From NCBI RefSeq assembly GCF_011745365.1, contig NW_024468910.1, forward strand, positions 310,001 through 374,000: a stretch of DNA of 64,000 nucleotides, written 5' to 3'. A program made the position numbers and the translations under genes. The first letter of the stretch is position 1. Every line of letters starts with the position of its first letter. Positions 10,303 through 21,752 of this stretch are shown in pieces. This stretch comes from Cryphonectria parasitica EP155 (Eukaryota > Ascomycota > Sordariomycetes > Diaporthales > Cryphonectriaceae). The notes beneath the pieces are model-generated. The model worked only from the letters and a program-made list of their open reading frames with translations, made no database searches and had not been told where the DNA came from.

Positions 10303-13300
10303 GCTCTGTTCAAGCTTAGATATGCTCTAGGCTTTAGTAGATGATTGAGTTTTTTGTGATTAAGTTCTTTGGTTCGTTATTTGATGAAGGCTGTGCACTT
10401 GGTTTGCATGTTTCTGAGTAATACTCCTGAGCTATAAGCTCTTATTTTTGATTTTAATAAATAAAATTCAGTAATTGAGAATACTCAAAAGAAGCTAATA
10501 TGAGATTGAGTTGCTTATCTGTATCTCTTTAGGTTTCTTCTTAGTTCTTTGATTCAAAGCATAGCTGATATCCTGAAGATTAAGAAGCGCTCTGAAGTAT
10601 TCGAACTGCGCTCGATTGAGATTCTTAGTTAGTTTATTAGCTGGCATACTCTGTATTAGCATATATGAGATCTGGAATTTGCTCTTTTGGAACTCCTGCT
10701 TGAGCTACATTTGGTGTATATCCACATAGCGGAGCTTTGTATTTATCCTTTCACGCTCTGTAACTATCAGCTGTATAGCTTGTTGATTATTATAGAAGAT
10801 ATTTCAGAGCTTGCTGAGATATAAGATGAGGTTTCGAAAGAAGCGTTGTAAGGCAATCATTTCCTTAGCTGTGGCTGAGAGGGCGTACAGTTCAGCTTCT
10901 GTGATTAAGATGATTACCAGGCTTTGCTTTGTTGCTTTCCATTGTATAGAATCTCCGAATAAGCTGAAGATATATTCTTGTGAGGATTTTCAGTTCTCTG
11001 CATTGTTAGCAAAGGAAGCATCTCTGGCGATTAGCAGAGCTTGAGCTTCAGAGTAGCTTCCTCCGTACTGAATTGCTAGAAACCTCGTCCCGTACAGATA
11101 ACAGATTACTCTGTCTGCTTATTCCAGGTGCTTTGGCTCTGAGTTTATCAAAAACCTGGAGAGAAGAGTGCATGCAAAAGCTATATCTGGTCTTATTATG
11201 ATAGCGGTATACAGAATCGATCCAATCTTCTCCTGATACTTCTTGATTTAATCTTTTAATGCTTTCTCTTTCTATTTGATAAGCTTCTTAAGGTTCAGAG
11301 GCGTTGGAAGTATTAAAGCTGTATTAGCTGCAAGGCTAAACTTGTTAGCTATTTTCTTGATGTATGCATTATAAACTAAGCTAATCATGCAGTTAGCTCT
11401 ATTTCTGATGATTCGAACTCTCAAGAACCATTCTACTGCTCCCTGATCCTTTATCTTATATGCTTCGAAGATCTCTTTCTTTACTCTGCATGCCTTTAAT
11501 GCCTAGTTCTGCAGATAGAACAGCAGAATATCATTCACATAGAATAGAATAATCAGCTTGTTTGCTTTGTTGGTAAACATGCAGGGCTCTTTAGTTGAGA
11601 GCGTAAGGCCGAGATTTCGCAGAGTTGAGCAGAAGTGCTTATACCAGAGTGCTAGCGAGTTTCTCAGGCTGTACAGTGCCTTTTCCAGAAGCACGATTTT
11701 CCCTTCCTCCTTGAATTCATCAGGCAGCTTACAGAAAACGCTTTCCTAGCTTTCCCTGCTAGCATTCAGGAACGCTCTAGTAATATCTATCTAATTGATC
11801 TCTAGATCGAAATATGCTGCTACAGCTATAAGTATGCAAAAGAAGCGCACAGCCAGCATTGCTGCATACATATCTTGAAGATTGCTTGCTTTTTGCAGAT
11901 CTTCTTGCATACAGATTCAGGCTTTGAATAAGATTAAGTAACTGTTCTTATCAAGTTTGTATCTATATACCCATTTGAGTAGCAATAGCTTCTCTTTAGC
12001 TTTTCTACGCTTAAGAGTCTGCTATACCCTTTTGTTAATCAGTTCCTGAATTTCTGATTATATTGCTTTCTACTACTTGATATGGAAAGAACTGTTTCGT
12101 ACTTCTTTCCAGATCTCAGATTCGGATGATAATTGTTTATAATGCTTCTTTTCAGCTATTGCTAGCTCTGTAACCTGCTGAGAAGCATCAAAGTGCTTTT
12201 GCTGCAAGTATGAAGCTCCTCTGCGTATAGAGTTTGCTTCAAGTATAGCAGCTGCGATCATACTGTATATGGTTTGAAAACGCTTATTCTATGTTCTGAT
12301 TGCTTTCTTTAGCTGATCAGGCAAAAAGGTAGCTATGAAGTTTATCAGAGCTGTTTAGCTTGTTACAAAGGCTATAGCGAATAATTCTTGGTATTGGCGA
12401 GCTTTATCAATTAGTTTCCGTGCTCTGTTTGAACGCTGTATGAGTTGAGATCCATAGATCTCGTTCCTTGTTCAATAATATCTGATTGAAGCCTAACCAA
12501 GCTTGTATCTTTGCGCTGCAGGCTAGCTCGTATCCTGAGCAGTAAATGCGCTAGTAGCTTGTTATTCAGTACTTGAAGATGCCTGTTCAGTTGCTAAAAC
12601 ATTCTCGCTACTTGCAGCAGTACTTCTTTTTAGCTGATCCGTTCATTCCAGTGCCTCGGGAGATTTTTCAGAAGTTGGAAGTTCTTGCATCTTATCTCCT
12701 GAGCTTCTTCCCTGGGATGGATTGCTTTGCAAGAGTATTCCATTGCTAGTCTCAGATACTCTTATTTCCGAGTTCCAACTCAGAATGCCTTCCGAAAGAA
12801 ACTCTGAGGATAAGCTACTGTTCTCGTTGAATAGCGGATAAGATTCTTGGTTTCGATTTGTAGCATTAGGCTAGAGAACTGGATTTCATATGCTTTCAAT
12901 AATAATTATATCTATGATTTCCTTATTATTTCCGATCTCTGAAATGATTAGTGCTAGCTGAGCATGAAATAGTGCTTCTGATGTCTTATTGCTGCTTGGA
13001 TTATAGAATTAGCTCTTATTGAATAGAATATTGCATACAGTTGCAACTCTTGCAAGCGCTGAAAGCTATATGCAGTACAGATTGCTTGCAATGTATCTTA
13101 TAAGATAGCTCTTGTATGCTCTTGATTCTGTTTTTATATTCCATTTATAAGAGCTAAGTTTGCACTCTTCTTACAGAATGTATGCTCAGTATTCATATGC
13201 ATAGATTCTAGCCTAGTTAAGCTATAGATTCGAGATTGCTGTTCTAACTATTTCCAGCGCATACTAACGAAAGTACTGCCTGAACTAGCTATTCAGAAGT

Positions 13301-14330
13301 GAATTTGGCATTTCGGAATGCTTGAGCATGGATAGAGAGATGTTGAACAGCTAGATAGCTGCTTTCATATACTCTAGCCATAGGTCTTTCGATAGTTTGG
13401 CTGATAACAGGAGAACTAGTGCATGCTTCTGAATTTCACGCCCAGCTTGCTTAGCAGCGCTATTTGATTCTTTCATATGCAGTGAAGTAATCTCTAGATT
13501 GATGCTGTTGTTAGCATATCATTATATATATACTGTTTCGTATAGCTTTCTTATAACTGAGAAGTTTGCATTCTATCTGATTTTGCAGATGAAGAGGCAA
13601 TATTAGCATTGTATTCAGATCTCGAATAATCTAAGCATATCGAATACTGTAGATTGTGCCTTGTTAGATATTGGAAAAGCAAACAACTTGCTACTGTACT
13701 CATCTTTGAGTATGAAAGCCTATTTTGAGCTATTCTGCGCTTTATTATAATCAAGAAGATTCTAACTAATGTGCTAGAACAGTTAAGAGCTGTAATATTC
13801 AGATCTTATGCATTGAATAATCTTTATAATGCACTTTAAAGCATAGTATTCACAATCAATTCATCTGATTCCGTTGATTCTAATACTACAAACTAAGTAA
13901 ATAAGCTTCTTCAGGGTATTGATATTCAGATGTCTCAATCTTAGATGCTAAAGATGCTCTGAATCACTTCTTTCAAGCATCTTATTATATGAAGGATGAA
14001 GATGCTTGTTTCTTTTTAGAGTTGAGAATACGAGAATGCTAGCTTAGCTGTATAGCAGCATAGCTGGAGCTCGAGAGTAGGAAGAGTTTGCAAAAGGAAT
14101 ATATTTGAAGAAGACTAAGTTGAACTCTCTGTATAGATTTGCAATCACTGCGCTTTGTTCAAGCATTCCTGAGCATAGTATGCTATCTTTACTACAGTAC
14201 CAAATCCCTTTCTTGTATAAGAAAGCCTCAGCGATTATGTTAATATGGAAGCTATTTATAATCGCTATATAGTTGAAGACTAGGTTGTCAGTGCGTTTCT
14301 CTTGCCTTTTATTCAGTGCATTTTTGAAGT
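10303..14330 (-). pseudogene. copia pol: integrase, RT, RNase H, RIP-damaged
   Basis: Minus strand. The integrase C-terminal part is near 13500-13200 (EITSLHMKESN...AAKQAGREIQKHA, then LSKDLWLEYMKAA). Reverse transcriptase includes ALYSLRNSLALWYKHF (about 11690-11640) and ILFYVNDILL near 11535, where the YVDD motif has become YVND. The RNase H end is at about 11150-10800 (IQWKATKQSLV, ITEAELYALS), and the DIHQM...KLTKNL tail typical of copia RNase H is near 10730-10630. Stops at Gln/Trp positions are frequent. The 5' end is cut by chromovirus B at 14331. The last 250 bases or so before the antisense gene show no further domain. Confidence 0.85.
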
Positions 14331-14335
14331 ATTAT

Positions 14336-14791
14336 TGTAATGAGCACTGCAGCAATCCGAAGATCCCAAAGTACACAAAGGGAGTTTATGCTAACAAGAG
14401 CGGTGTCAAAGTGCTAAGTCCTTGAATACGGAACCGTACAAGTCTCAGTAAGCGATGCAAGTGTTCACTGCCTTTGGGGCTATCAGAGTAGAGAGTAATC
14501 TGATACTTAGATTGACAACTGAAGAGCTATATACTGAATCCATCTAATGATAATGAACGTGTTCTTATATATTCAGCTCTTCAGTATGGATATGTTGGAT
14601 AGCAATATATTCAAGTTATTCTGCTAGCTCTGGATAGCATATATCCGAAGCTATTCTTCCTGATTGGCTGTGCTCATAACCCTAACCCTGGATTATGTAA
14701 TCAATGCTTTGTTAGGATGTTGAGTTCTTAACATCTGGTTCCTGTTACTCGTGATCTGTTCTGTAACCTGCATGTTGGATGGGTTATAACA
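14336..14791 (-). repeat. 3' LTR of chromovirus B
   Basis: 456 bp, TGTTATAAC...CATTACA on the minus strand. U3 core of the 'beta' type (repeated GGATA/TATCC palindromes), TATATAA box, conserved R/U5. It pairs with 21292-21747. Confidence 0.95.
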
Positions 14792-14809
14792 TCATCTCCC
14801 TTCTATCAG
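14792..14809 (-). other. polypurine tract of chromovirus B
   Basis: Directly next to the 3' LTR; on the minus strand it reads AGAAGGGAGATGA and then TGTTATAAC. This is the expected position for plus-strand DNA priming in LTR retrotransposons. The same block precedes the 3' LTRs of C, D and E. Confidence 0.75.
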
Positions 14810-14882
14810 TCGTTGTTCCTAACGATCTTCTATAAGTATTCTAGCAAGTCTCCGTATTCATGATCTTGCCTTCCTAATCGAG

Positions 14883-15500
14883 ATGTTGAGCAGAATCAAC
14901 AAATCTCGTCCTCGTGCTGAGAAGACTAGACAAAAGAATTCTCTTCTTTCCTTAATTCTTCAAAACGCTATCACCATGCCTTCTTGTTCCTTCTGTAAGG
15001 GTCGTAGTATTCAGTCTTGTTAAGTTTCCGTCGAGAATTCCTCTCGGTGCGCCGAGTGTGTTCGCCTGGATCGTTCTCGGTGCAACGTTCAAGGGTTGAG
15101 CGCAGTGGAAATTCGTCGGATAGGCGTTCAACACCAACGCCTGGAGAACCAACTCGAGAGTACTGAGAAGCAGCTGCGCGATGCTGCCGCAGAGGTAGGA
15201 CGTTTGCGGAAGCAGAAGCGTCTGTGGTTTGAGAGGATGATGAAAGCTATTCGTCGAGGCCTTTCCAGTGTGAAGGAGTTGGAATGTGAGAAAGCTGAGG
15301 AGGAGCGGGCTCGCGTTGCTGCCAGGGTTCGCTCTATAGTTGCAGAGGAATCTGCTGTGGTTGCTGGAAATCCTTCTTTTGAGGGTTTTGACTGGAATTC
15401 TGTAAACATAGGGAATGCAGTGGTGGATTGGTCGGATTTCCTGGAGAGTGAGATTTCTGAAGCTCCTGGATCTCGGTTCAGGGCGGAGCGATCGTCTTAG
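14883..15500 (+). CDS. antisense ORF of chromovirus B (Cys-cluster/coiled-coil protein)
   Basis: 206 codons (618 bp) on the strand opposite gag-pol, between chromodomain and 3' LTR, with a single internal stop (TAA, one C-to-T from CAA, near codon 47). Features in order: basic N-terminus MLSRINKSR; a Cys cluster CSFCKGRSIQSC followed by SRCAECVRLDRSRCNV, with spacing suggesting a small metal-binding fold; a coiled-coil segment (residues about 80-135, RLENQLESTEKQLRDAA); an Ala/Val-rich stretch; and a C-terminal motif FDWNSVNIGNAVVDWSDFLE. Function unknown. Seven homologous copies occur in this window. Nuclear or nucleic-acid binding would fit but is inference. Confidence 0.7.
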
Positions 15501-18500
15501 ATGCTGGCTTTCCTTTTCTAATATTCAGCTACCTTTTCCTGAGCATTCTTAATGTTTTTCTGCAGTTCCCAAGAATTTTCGCTTGCTGAGTAATCTTTTC
15601 ATTTAACAAGATATTCCCTTGTATTGTCTGTGCTTCTGTGCTTAAGAATTTTTTCTACCTCATACTCTAATTCATTGTTTTCTACTTTTGCTATATTATC
15701 CGCTAGTATTTCCTGTGCTGCTGATTCCAGCAGTAAAATGTGGAAAACCGAATGTATTCTCATCCTATAAGATAATACTAACTTGTAGTTAATCGGAGAA
15801 ATCTATTGCAGAATTTTGAATAATCCTAACTTCTTATAATCGAGTTTGTTGCTGAATTTAGTTGTTTTAATGTTTTTTCGAAGTAAGTAGATCTTATCTT
15901 CTTCCTGTAGGATTAGTCTCTCAATCCTCTTGAAGTTTGCATATTGTATCATTCGTTTTTGAATGAATTGTAATTTGAATCGAAGTTTCTTCTGAACTTT
16001 CTTAATCTTCTTGATCCTCTTATCTGCAGCTTTTACATTCGCTCCTAGTAATACTTCATAGTAAGCTGTTGAATTATATTCATAGAGTACAAAGAATAGT
16101 AACTTCTTTATTATGCTTGTATCTGCATTATTATAAGCAAACTGTACAAGAAGCAACAGATCAATCCAATTATTCTATTTCTAATTAATATAATATCGAA
16201 GATATTATTCTATAATCTAATTCATTCTTTCTATCTATTCATCTATTTGCAGATAGAATGCTATAAATATTCTGTAGTATATTCTGAGCTGTTTCATAAG
16301 CAAAGTTCAAAACTTTGAATTGAACTTTCTATTTCTATTAGAGATCACTTCTTCCGATATGCTATAATTAGCAATAATTATTCTGAGAAATGCATATACG
16401 AATTCTTCTGCTATACTGCTTTCCTTATAAAGAAGAAAATAAGCATACTTGCTCAGTCTGCAAACTACTATTAGAATGCTATTATATTGCATTTTAGTTA
16501 AGAGTTCTTATAAGAGAGATAGCTTAATAATAAAGTCTAGACTAATGAATTGCTAAACAATCGTAAATACTAGTAAAGAGTGCAGTAATTCATAAGATTT
16601 ATATCTTTCTGCCTTATTCTTCTTACAGCTATTGCATTATTATAGAATATTCCCAATTCTTTTCCTAAAGCCTAGTAGATTCCAGTATCTTTTAATGCAT
16701 TCGTAGATTGCTCTAATTCCCTGATATCCGTATGCTAGTACACTATATACATCCTTGATATAGTTATCTTGTTCATCCGAAATCATTGATTCTGAATTCT
16801 TCTCCAAGGATTCTATCCTGAGAGCAGCATTCAGTTCTCTATATGCATTAATGAGATTTCCTGATTTATCTTAAGCGAAGATGTTCTATATATCTGAAGA
16901 GTCTATATCTCAATAGTCCGATCTTCTGCTGAGAGCATCTGCTCGTCCGTTCTCCGAGCCTTTGCAGTGTACAATCTTGAAATCGAACTATAAGAGAAAT
17001 TCTGCTCATCTAACTTATTGCTTATTCAAAATCTTAATCGTTATAAATGTAATCAGATTCTTGTAATCCGAGTAAACTATAATCGGATATTATGCGCTAA
17101 TAAAGTAGTATTGCTATTTCTCGAAAGCTTTTACTATTGCTATAAGTTTCTGATCAGGAATTCCGTAGTTAATTTCCAAGCTATTTAACTTCTTTGAAAA
17201 GTTGCTTACAATTCTTAAACATCCTTAGTTATTTTGCTAGCTAAGTTGTTCTCCGAGTACATATTCCGATGTATCAGTTTCAACTTCAAAGGGTTTGTAG
17301 AGATCTGCTTTACATAGAACTGGTTCTGAAGTAATATGCTTGATGATCTTGTTGAAAGCTTCTTGTACTTTAGAAATCTATTCGAAAAGCTGTTCTTTTT
17401 TGATAAGATTTGTAAGAAAGTATACAATCCAGCTGTAGTTCTTAATGAATTGCTTGTAGAAGTTAATATATCTGAGAAAAGATCTAATATCTCTAATATT
17501 CCTGGGAACTAGCTAATTCCTAACAGCTTCTACCTTGTCTTTCTGTAGCTTAATGCATCCTAGCTTAACTGTGAATCCAAAGTAGTCGATCTTTTATACG
17601 TAAAAGTGACTCTTTGCGAGTTCTACAAGGAGTTTTGCATTTTGAAGCATTTGCAACACTATTTCCATATGTTTCTTATATTCTTCAAGTATTCGAAAGT
17701 AGATAAGAATGTTATTGAAATAGGCAATGATAAACTGATTCAGATATTCGTATAGAATGTAATTAATTATTTCCTGAAATGAAGCTGAAGCATTTGTTAG
17801 ATCAAAAAGCATAATTAAATATTCGTAGTGTTCATAGCATATTCTGAAAGCAGTTTTCCATTTTTCTTCTTCCTTTACTCTAATCAGATTATAAGCTCCT
17901 TTCAGATTCAGAACTGTAAACCACTATGCTTCTTGCAATCTATCTTATAATTTCTTGATAAGTAGTAACGAATATTAGTTTTTAATTGTAATATTATTGA
18001 ATTACTTGTAATCAATATATAGTCTGAGCTTGCTATTCTTCTTGGATACAAATAGGATGGGATATTCTGCTGGTAATTGCAATGATTGTATATATTCTTT
18101 CTTAAAGTTCTCATCAAAGTACTTCCTAAGTACCTCTAGCTATACCTTATCTAATCCGTAGATAGGGAAGAATCTGAGCTGTTTTTCTTCTTATAGCAGG
18201 ATCTCGTAGTTGTATAAGCTGTATTCTAGCAATCCTGTATTCAATTCTTCTTGGAATAGTTTCTTAAATTTGTAGTATTCTTGTGATATGTTCGCGAGTA
18301 TTGGTTCTGATTCTTGTGCTGTTTCTGCTACCTGGAGGAACAGTAGGTACCGTTGAGCGTGCTTCTTTTCTGATGGCGTTTTCGAGGGCCTTGAGCGTTC
18401 GCTCCGGGCCGGACCGAGCGCTCGAGGGCTTGGTTTCGAGGTTTTTCCCGTGTGGGTTCACAATCCACATTCTGAAGCTTTTCCTTATCGCTCCGGGGCA

Positions 18501-20234
18501 GACCAACTTGCTGAGAGTCTCGCTTTCGTTGTTTTGCTAACCTGTTAGCGCTCTGGCACTGTTTGAGTTCGCTTGTCACTAGGTTCTTTTCCTTGAACTG
18601 CTAGCCCTGCTGATTTAAAGGTATGTAAGAAGTTGTATGAAGCTTCTTTTCCTAAGTATTCTTCAATCACTAGCTTCAATCCTGCGCTGTTGATTATAAC
18701 TATCTCTCTGGGTATAGCTTGTTCTCATGAGATCTGGCCAGTAGTCCAATCGATTCGAGGATTGTACTTCTTGAGCTATAGAAGTCCCATAATCAGCTCG
18801 TATTGTACTATATCCGTGATATCAAAGAAAGCTCTGGTTATGCATCCTTGGATCAAGATAGATAGATGATCAGTTTCCTTATCGATTACTCCTTGGTTGT
18901 ATGCAACAGATTATTCTTTTACAGTGCTGAGAGTATATAAACGTCTCTTCCATCTCTATTGTAGTTATGCTTGATTAATAATGTATAAGAATATAAAGTT
19001 TCTCTGAGCGCTACTATTCAATAGTGCGCTGCACTTGTATTCTTGAATATATATATTAAACTTAATATAAGCATAGTTTGTTCTGAAAGCTTTATATAGA
19101 AACCGTTCCAGTCTGATCGTTTGCAGTTCCTTTACAAGCAATTCTGTTCTTTTGGAGTTATTGAAGACTGCTTGTTCTTCTGAGCCTGCTTTGCTGCTTC
19201 TCAAGCAAGCTTCTTAGCTTGCTTTTGCTTATATTGTTATTATTCCTAATCTTTCTTCTATTAATGCTAATTACGCACCTTATCGCTGATATGAATCGTG
19301 CAGAGTATTATCTTGTACTGCTATTATTTTATCTTCTTATCTATACATTGCATGGAATAGTCATCTAGTAGCCCGATATATGCATTGTAGTGCTGTCTAT
19401 TGAGAACTTCTCTGAAGCGGAGTTTCTTTTCTTTAATAGCTTGAAGGATTTGTTCTGATTCTCTAATAGGAAACCATTCGTATTGCACCTTGTCCGAAAA
19501 ATGCGTTTTGCAGTTATAATAGATACAGGAGATCCATGCTAGTTCGCAATATAGATTATAGAATAGGCTGATCCAAGAATCCTTATCTTATTATGCTTTA
19601 ATATCTTGCAAGGAAATGCAGATAAAGAGCTTTTCTAGCTCTATCTTATAAATGAGATATTCAATCCATGTTATTTTCTTATTCCATTCAATGCTGAAGG
19701 GAAACCTTCCTGTAAGCTTCTTGGGTTCATTATTCGCGGGAGATTCTAGTGGATTGTTGAGCTGTTTACCCTGGTTTGATTCTTCCGTTGCTTAAGAAGC
19801 ATTTTCAGTATCGTTCATGTATTTGTACCAGTAATCAAGAGGATATTATCCCTTATCCATATCTCTAGTCATAGTGCTTAGCATAAGCAATAAAGAATGT
19901 TGAAAGGTATCGTTGCTAAGCCCTTCTTCCAACGCCTGAATGCTCTGTTCCGCGATGTTAGAGCAGTCCGAGTTGCTACTCGTAGGGATGCTGAGCGTGC
20001 ATTCTCGTTCTGCTATTGCTATTTATCTGCAGCGCCTAGATTTCTAAGGGAATCATCCTGAACCTTTCTTACTCGAGAGATGTATTAAGCAGTTATTATT
20101 ATAGCAGAATGTTCAGCTGAGACTTTCGTAATTAACAGAATCCGATACTTGCTTCAAGGAGGTGTTTTTGCTTAGTTGATTGGATTCCTGTTGCTAAGCA
20201 ACATTTATCTAGCATTCTTCCTGAACTAGTTGCT
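15501..20234 (-). pseudogene. pol of chromovirus B (PR-RT-RH-IN-chromodomain), RIP-damaged
   Basis: Minus strand. Protease region ALLNSSAQRNFIF is near 19035-18995, with catalytic Asp and Gly codons changed. An Arg-rich GC block is at 18340-18560. Reverse transcriptase is about 18060-17590, with FIIAYFNNILIYF at 17740-17700 (YxDD lost). RNase H is about 17450-16900. The integrase core (VVCRLSKYAYFL, EEVISNRNRKF with catalytic Asp changed to Asn) is at 16480-16310. A chromodomain (YEVEKILKHRSTDNTREYLV) is at about 15690-15600. Stops abound at Gln and Trp positions. Confidence 0.9.
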
Positions 20235-21231
20235 ATTTGTTTTTCTGAGATTAATAGCAGTTGCATGCTATATATCCTTATTTATTGCAGTTGTAGCAAG
20301 TAATACCATTCTTCTTGCTATACTGCTTATTAGCTGCATCGAGTTCTATAAGATCAGCATACATAGTGCTACTCTAAGCTATACTATTATATCAACTGCC
20401 ATTCTTGTTTTGGAGTTTCTTGCTTGTATTAGCTGGAAACTTCCAAGTCTAGCTTCCTCCCTTCTTAAACTTCTCTATCCATTGTTCATATAAACGATTA
20501 TCAATGCAGATAGCTTGATTGGAGAATGTCGCAAAGTTCTCCAGCCAATCCTGCTTGAAGATTTCATCTTTAATATTGTTCTTAAATCCCTTATAATAGT
20601 ATTCCATAAGATTCTTATCTTTCTACAGAAGTTGTGCTGAGAGTTGCTTGAATCTGATTATATAGGCAGAAGCTGACTTAGTCTGCTTGAGGTTCATAAG
20701 CTGCTGAGCTGTAGTGCATTTTTCGTTAGGATTACCAAAGATTTCCTTGAAAGCTTTCTCAAAGCTTTCAAAAGAATCAAATATATTCTTGATACTCTAG
20801 GTATGCGCGTCGGGGTTGTTCTGATGCTCCAAGTAGTTGCATAGAGAAGGCTTGTATTAGATGAGAGCATTCTTTTCGAAATGAGTTCCTGCAAGGATAA
20901 CTTTCTCAGATTTCTTAGTAAACTGAGTCTTATAATGCAGGAAATACGCTCTGCAGTGAGTAAGGAATCTATGCAGCATCTTTTGATTGCTGTTATATAT
21001 AGCAAGCTTATCCATCTTGTATGCTTTTCCAGCGCCACTGATGATTGCAGAGGTAGACTGCGCCTGCTAAGCCTGTTGAGCTAGCTGAGCCTGTTAGTTA
21101 GCGATGGTAGCGCTCTAAGCCTGCTATTGTTCGCACAGATCCTGGATACGCTGAGTAAGCTGGTATACCTGATTAACCAGTTCTTCCTAAGTAGGGGCGC
21201 ACGAGAACGAAGGGATTCCTAGAGAAGCTAT
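20235..21231 (-). pseudogene. gag of chromovirus B, RIP-damaged
   Basis: Minus strand, opening at ATA (21231) instead of ATG. A Gln/Ala-rich N-terminus leads to the gag core (FLTHCRAYFLHY, TQFTKKSEKVILAG), NEKCTTAQQLMNLKQ, and a damaged zinc knuckle CYNCNKxGYIACNCY near 20300-20260, whose His is now Tyr. Same architecture as the gag genes of A, C, D and E. Confidence 0.85.
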
Positions 21232-21280
21232 CGTATTCCGTATTGCTCAAGGGGATAACACTGAACCGTTCTTGAACAAG

Positions 21281-21291
21281 AGTTATCAAAA
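21281..21291 (-). other. candidate primer-binding leader of chromovirus B
   Basis: TTTTGATAACT directly follows the 5' LTR on the minus strand and is conserved after the 5' LTRs of A, C, D, E and K. It does not look like a usual tRNA-complementary site starting TGG. Instead TTGATAACT can pair with AGTTGTCAA/AGTTATCAA in the LTR R region, hinting at self-priming (inference). Confidence 0.4.
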
Positions 21292-21747
21292 TGTAATGAG
21301 CACTGCAGCAATCCGAAGATCCCAAAGTACACAAAGGGGATTTATGCTAACAAGAACGGTATCAAAGTGCCAAGTCCTTGAATACGGAACTGTACAAGTC
21401 TTAGTAAGCGATGCAAGTATTCACTGCCTTTGAAGCTATCAGAGTAGAGAGTAATCTGATACTTAGATTAATAACTGAAGAGCTATGTACTGAATCCATC
21501 TAATAGTAATGAACGTGTTCTTATATATCCAGCTCTTCAATATGAATATGTTGGATAGCAACATATCCAAGTTATCCTGCTAGCTCTGGATAGCACATAT
21601 CCGAAGCTATCCTTCCTGATTGGCCGTGCTCATAACCCTAACCCTGGGTTATGTAATCAATGCTTTGTCAGGATGTTGAGTCCTTGACACCTGGTTCCTG
21701 TTACTCGTGACCTGTTCTGTAACCTGCATGTTGGATGGGTCATAACA
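21292..21747 (-). repeat. 5' LTR of chromovirus B
   Basis: 456 bp, the partner of 14336-14791, with the same beta-type U3. It ends directly at the ATTAT duplication. It includes the telomere-like AACCCTAACCC near 21635-21650. Confidence 0.95.
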
Positions 21748-21752
21748 ATTAT

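Larger units (their letters stand above)
14336..21747 (-). mobile_element. Ty3/gypsy chromovirus B, full length (7412 bp)
   Basis: Two 456-bp LTRs (14336-14791, 21292-21747) and a perfect 5-bp target duplication ATTAT (14331-14335, 21748-21752) inside the copia element. Minus-strand order is LTR, leader, gag, protease, RT, RNase H, integrase, chromodomain, an oppositely oriented frame, polypurine tract, LTR. The LTRs differ mostly by transitions. Pol is riddled with RIP-type stops. With E, it is one of two copies not interrupted internally. Confidence 0.95.

Noticed and set aside
18283..18579. Overlapping open frames on both strands in the GC-rich pol block
   Set aside because: They recur at 40793-41195 and 6531-6797 inside pol and are by-products of a stop-poor, GC-rich segment; only the basic linker in the pol direction is likely real.
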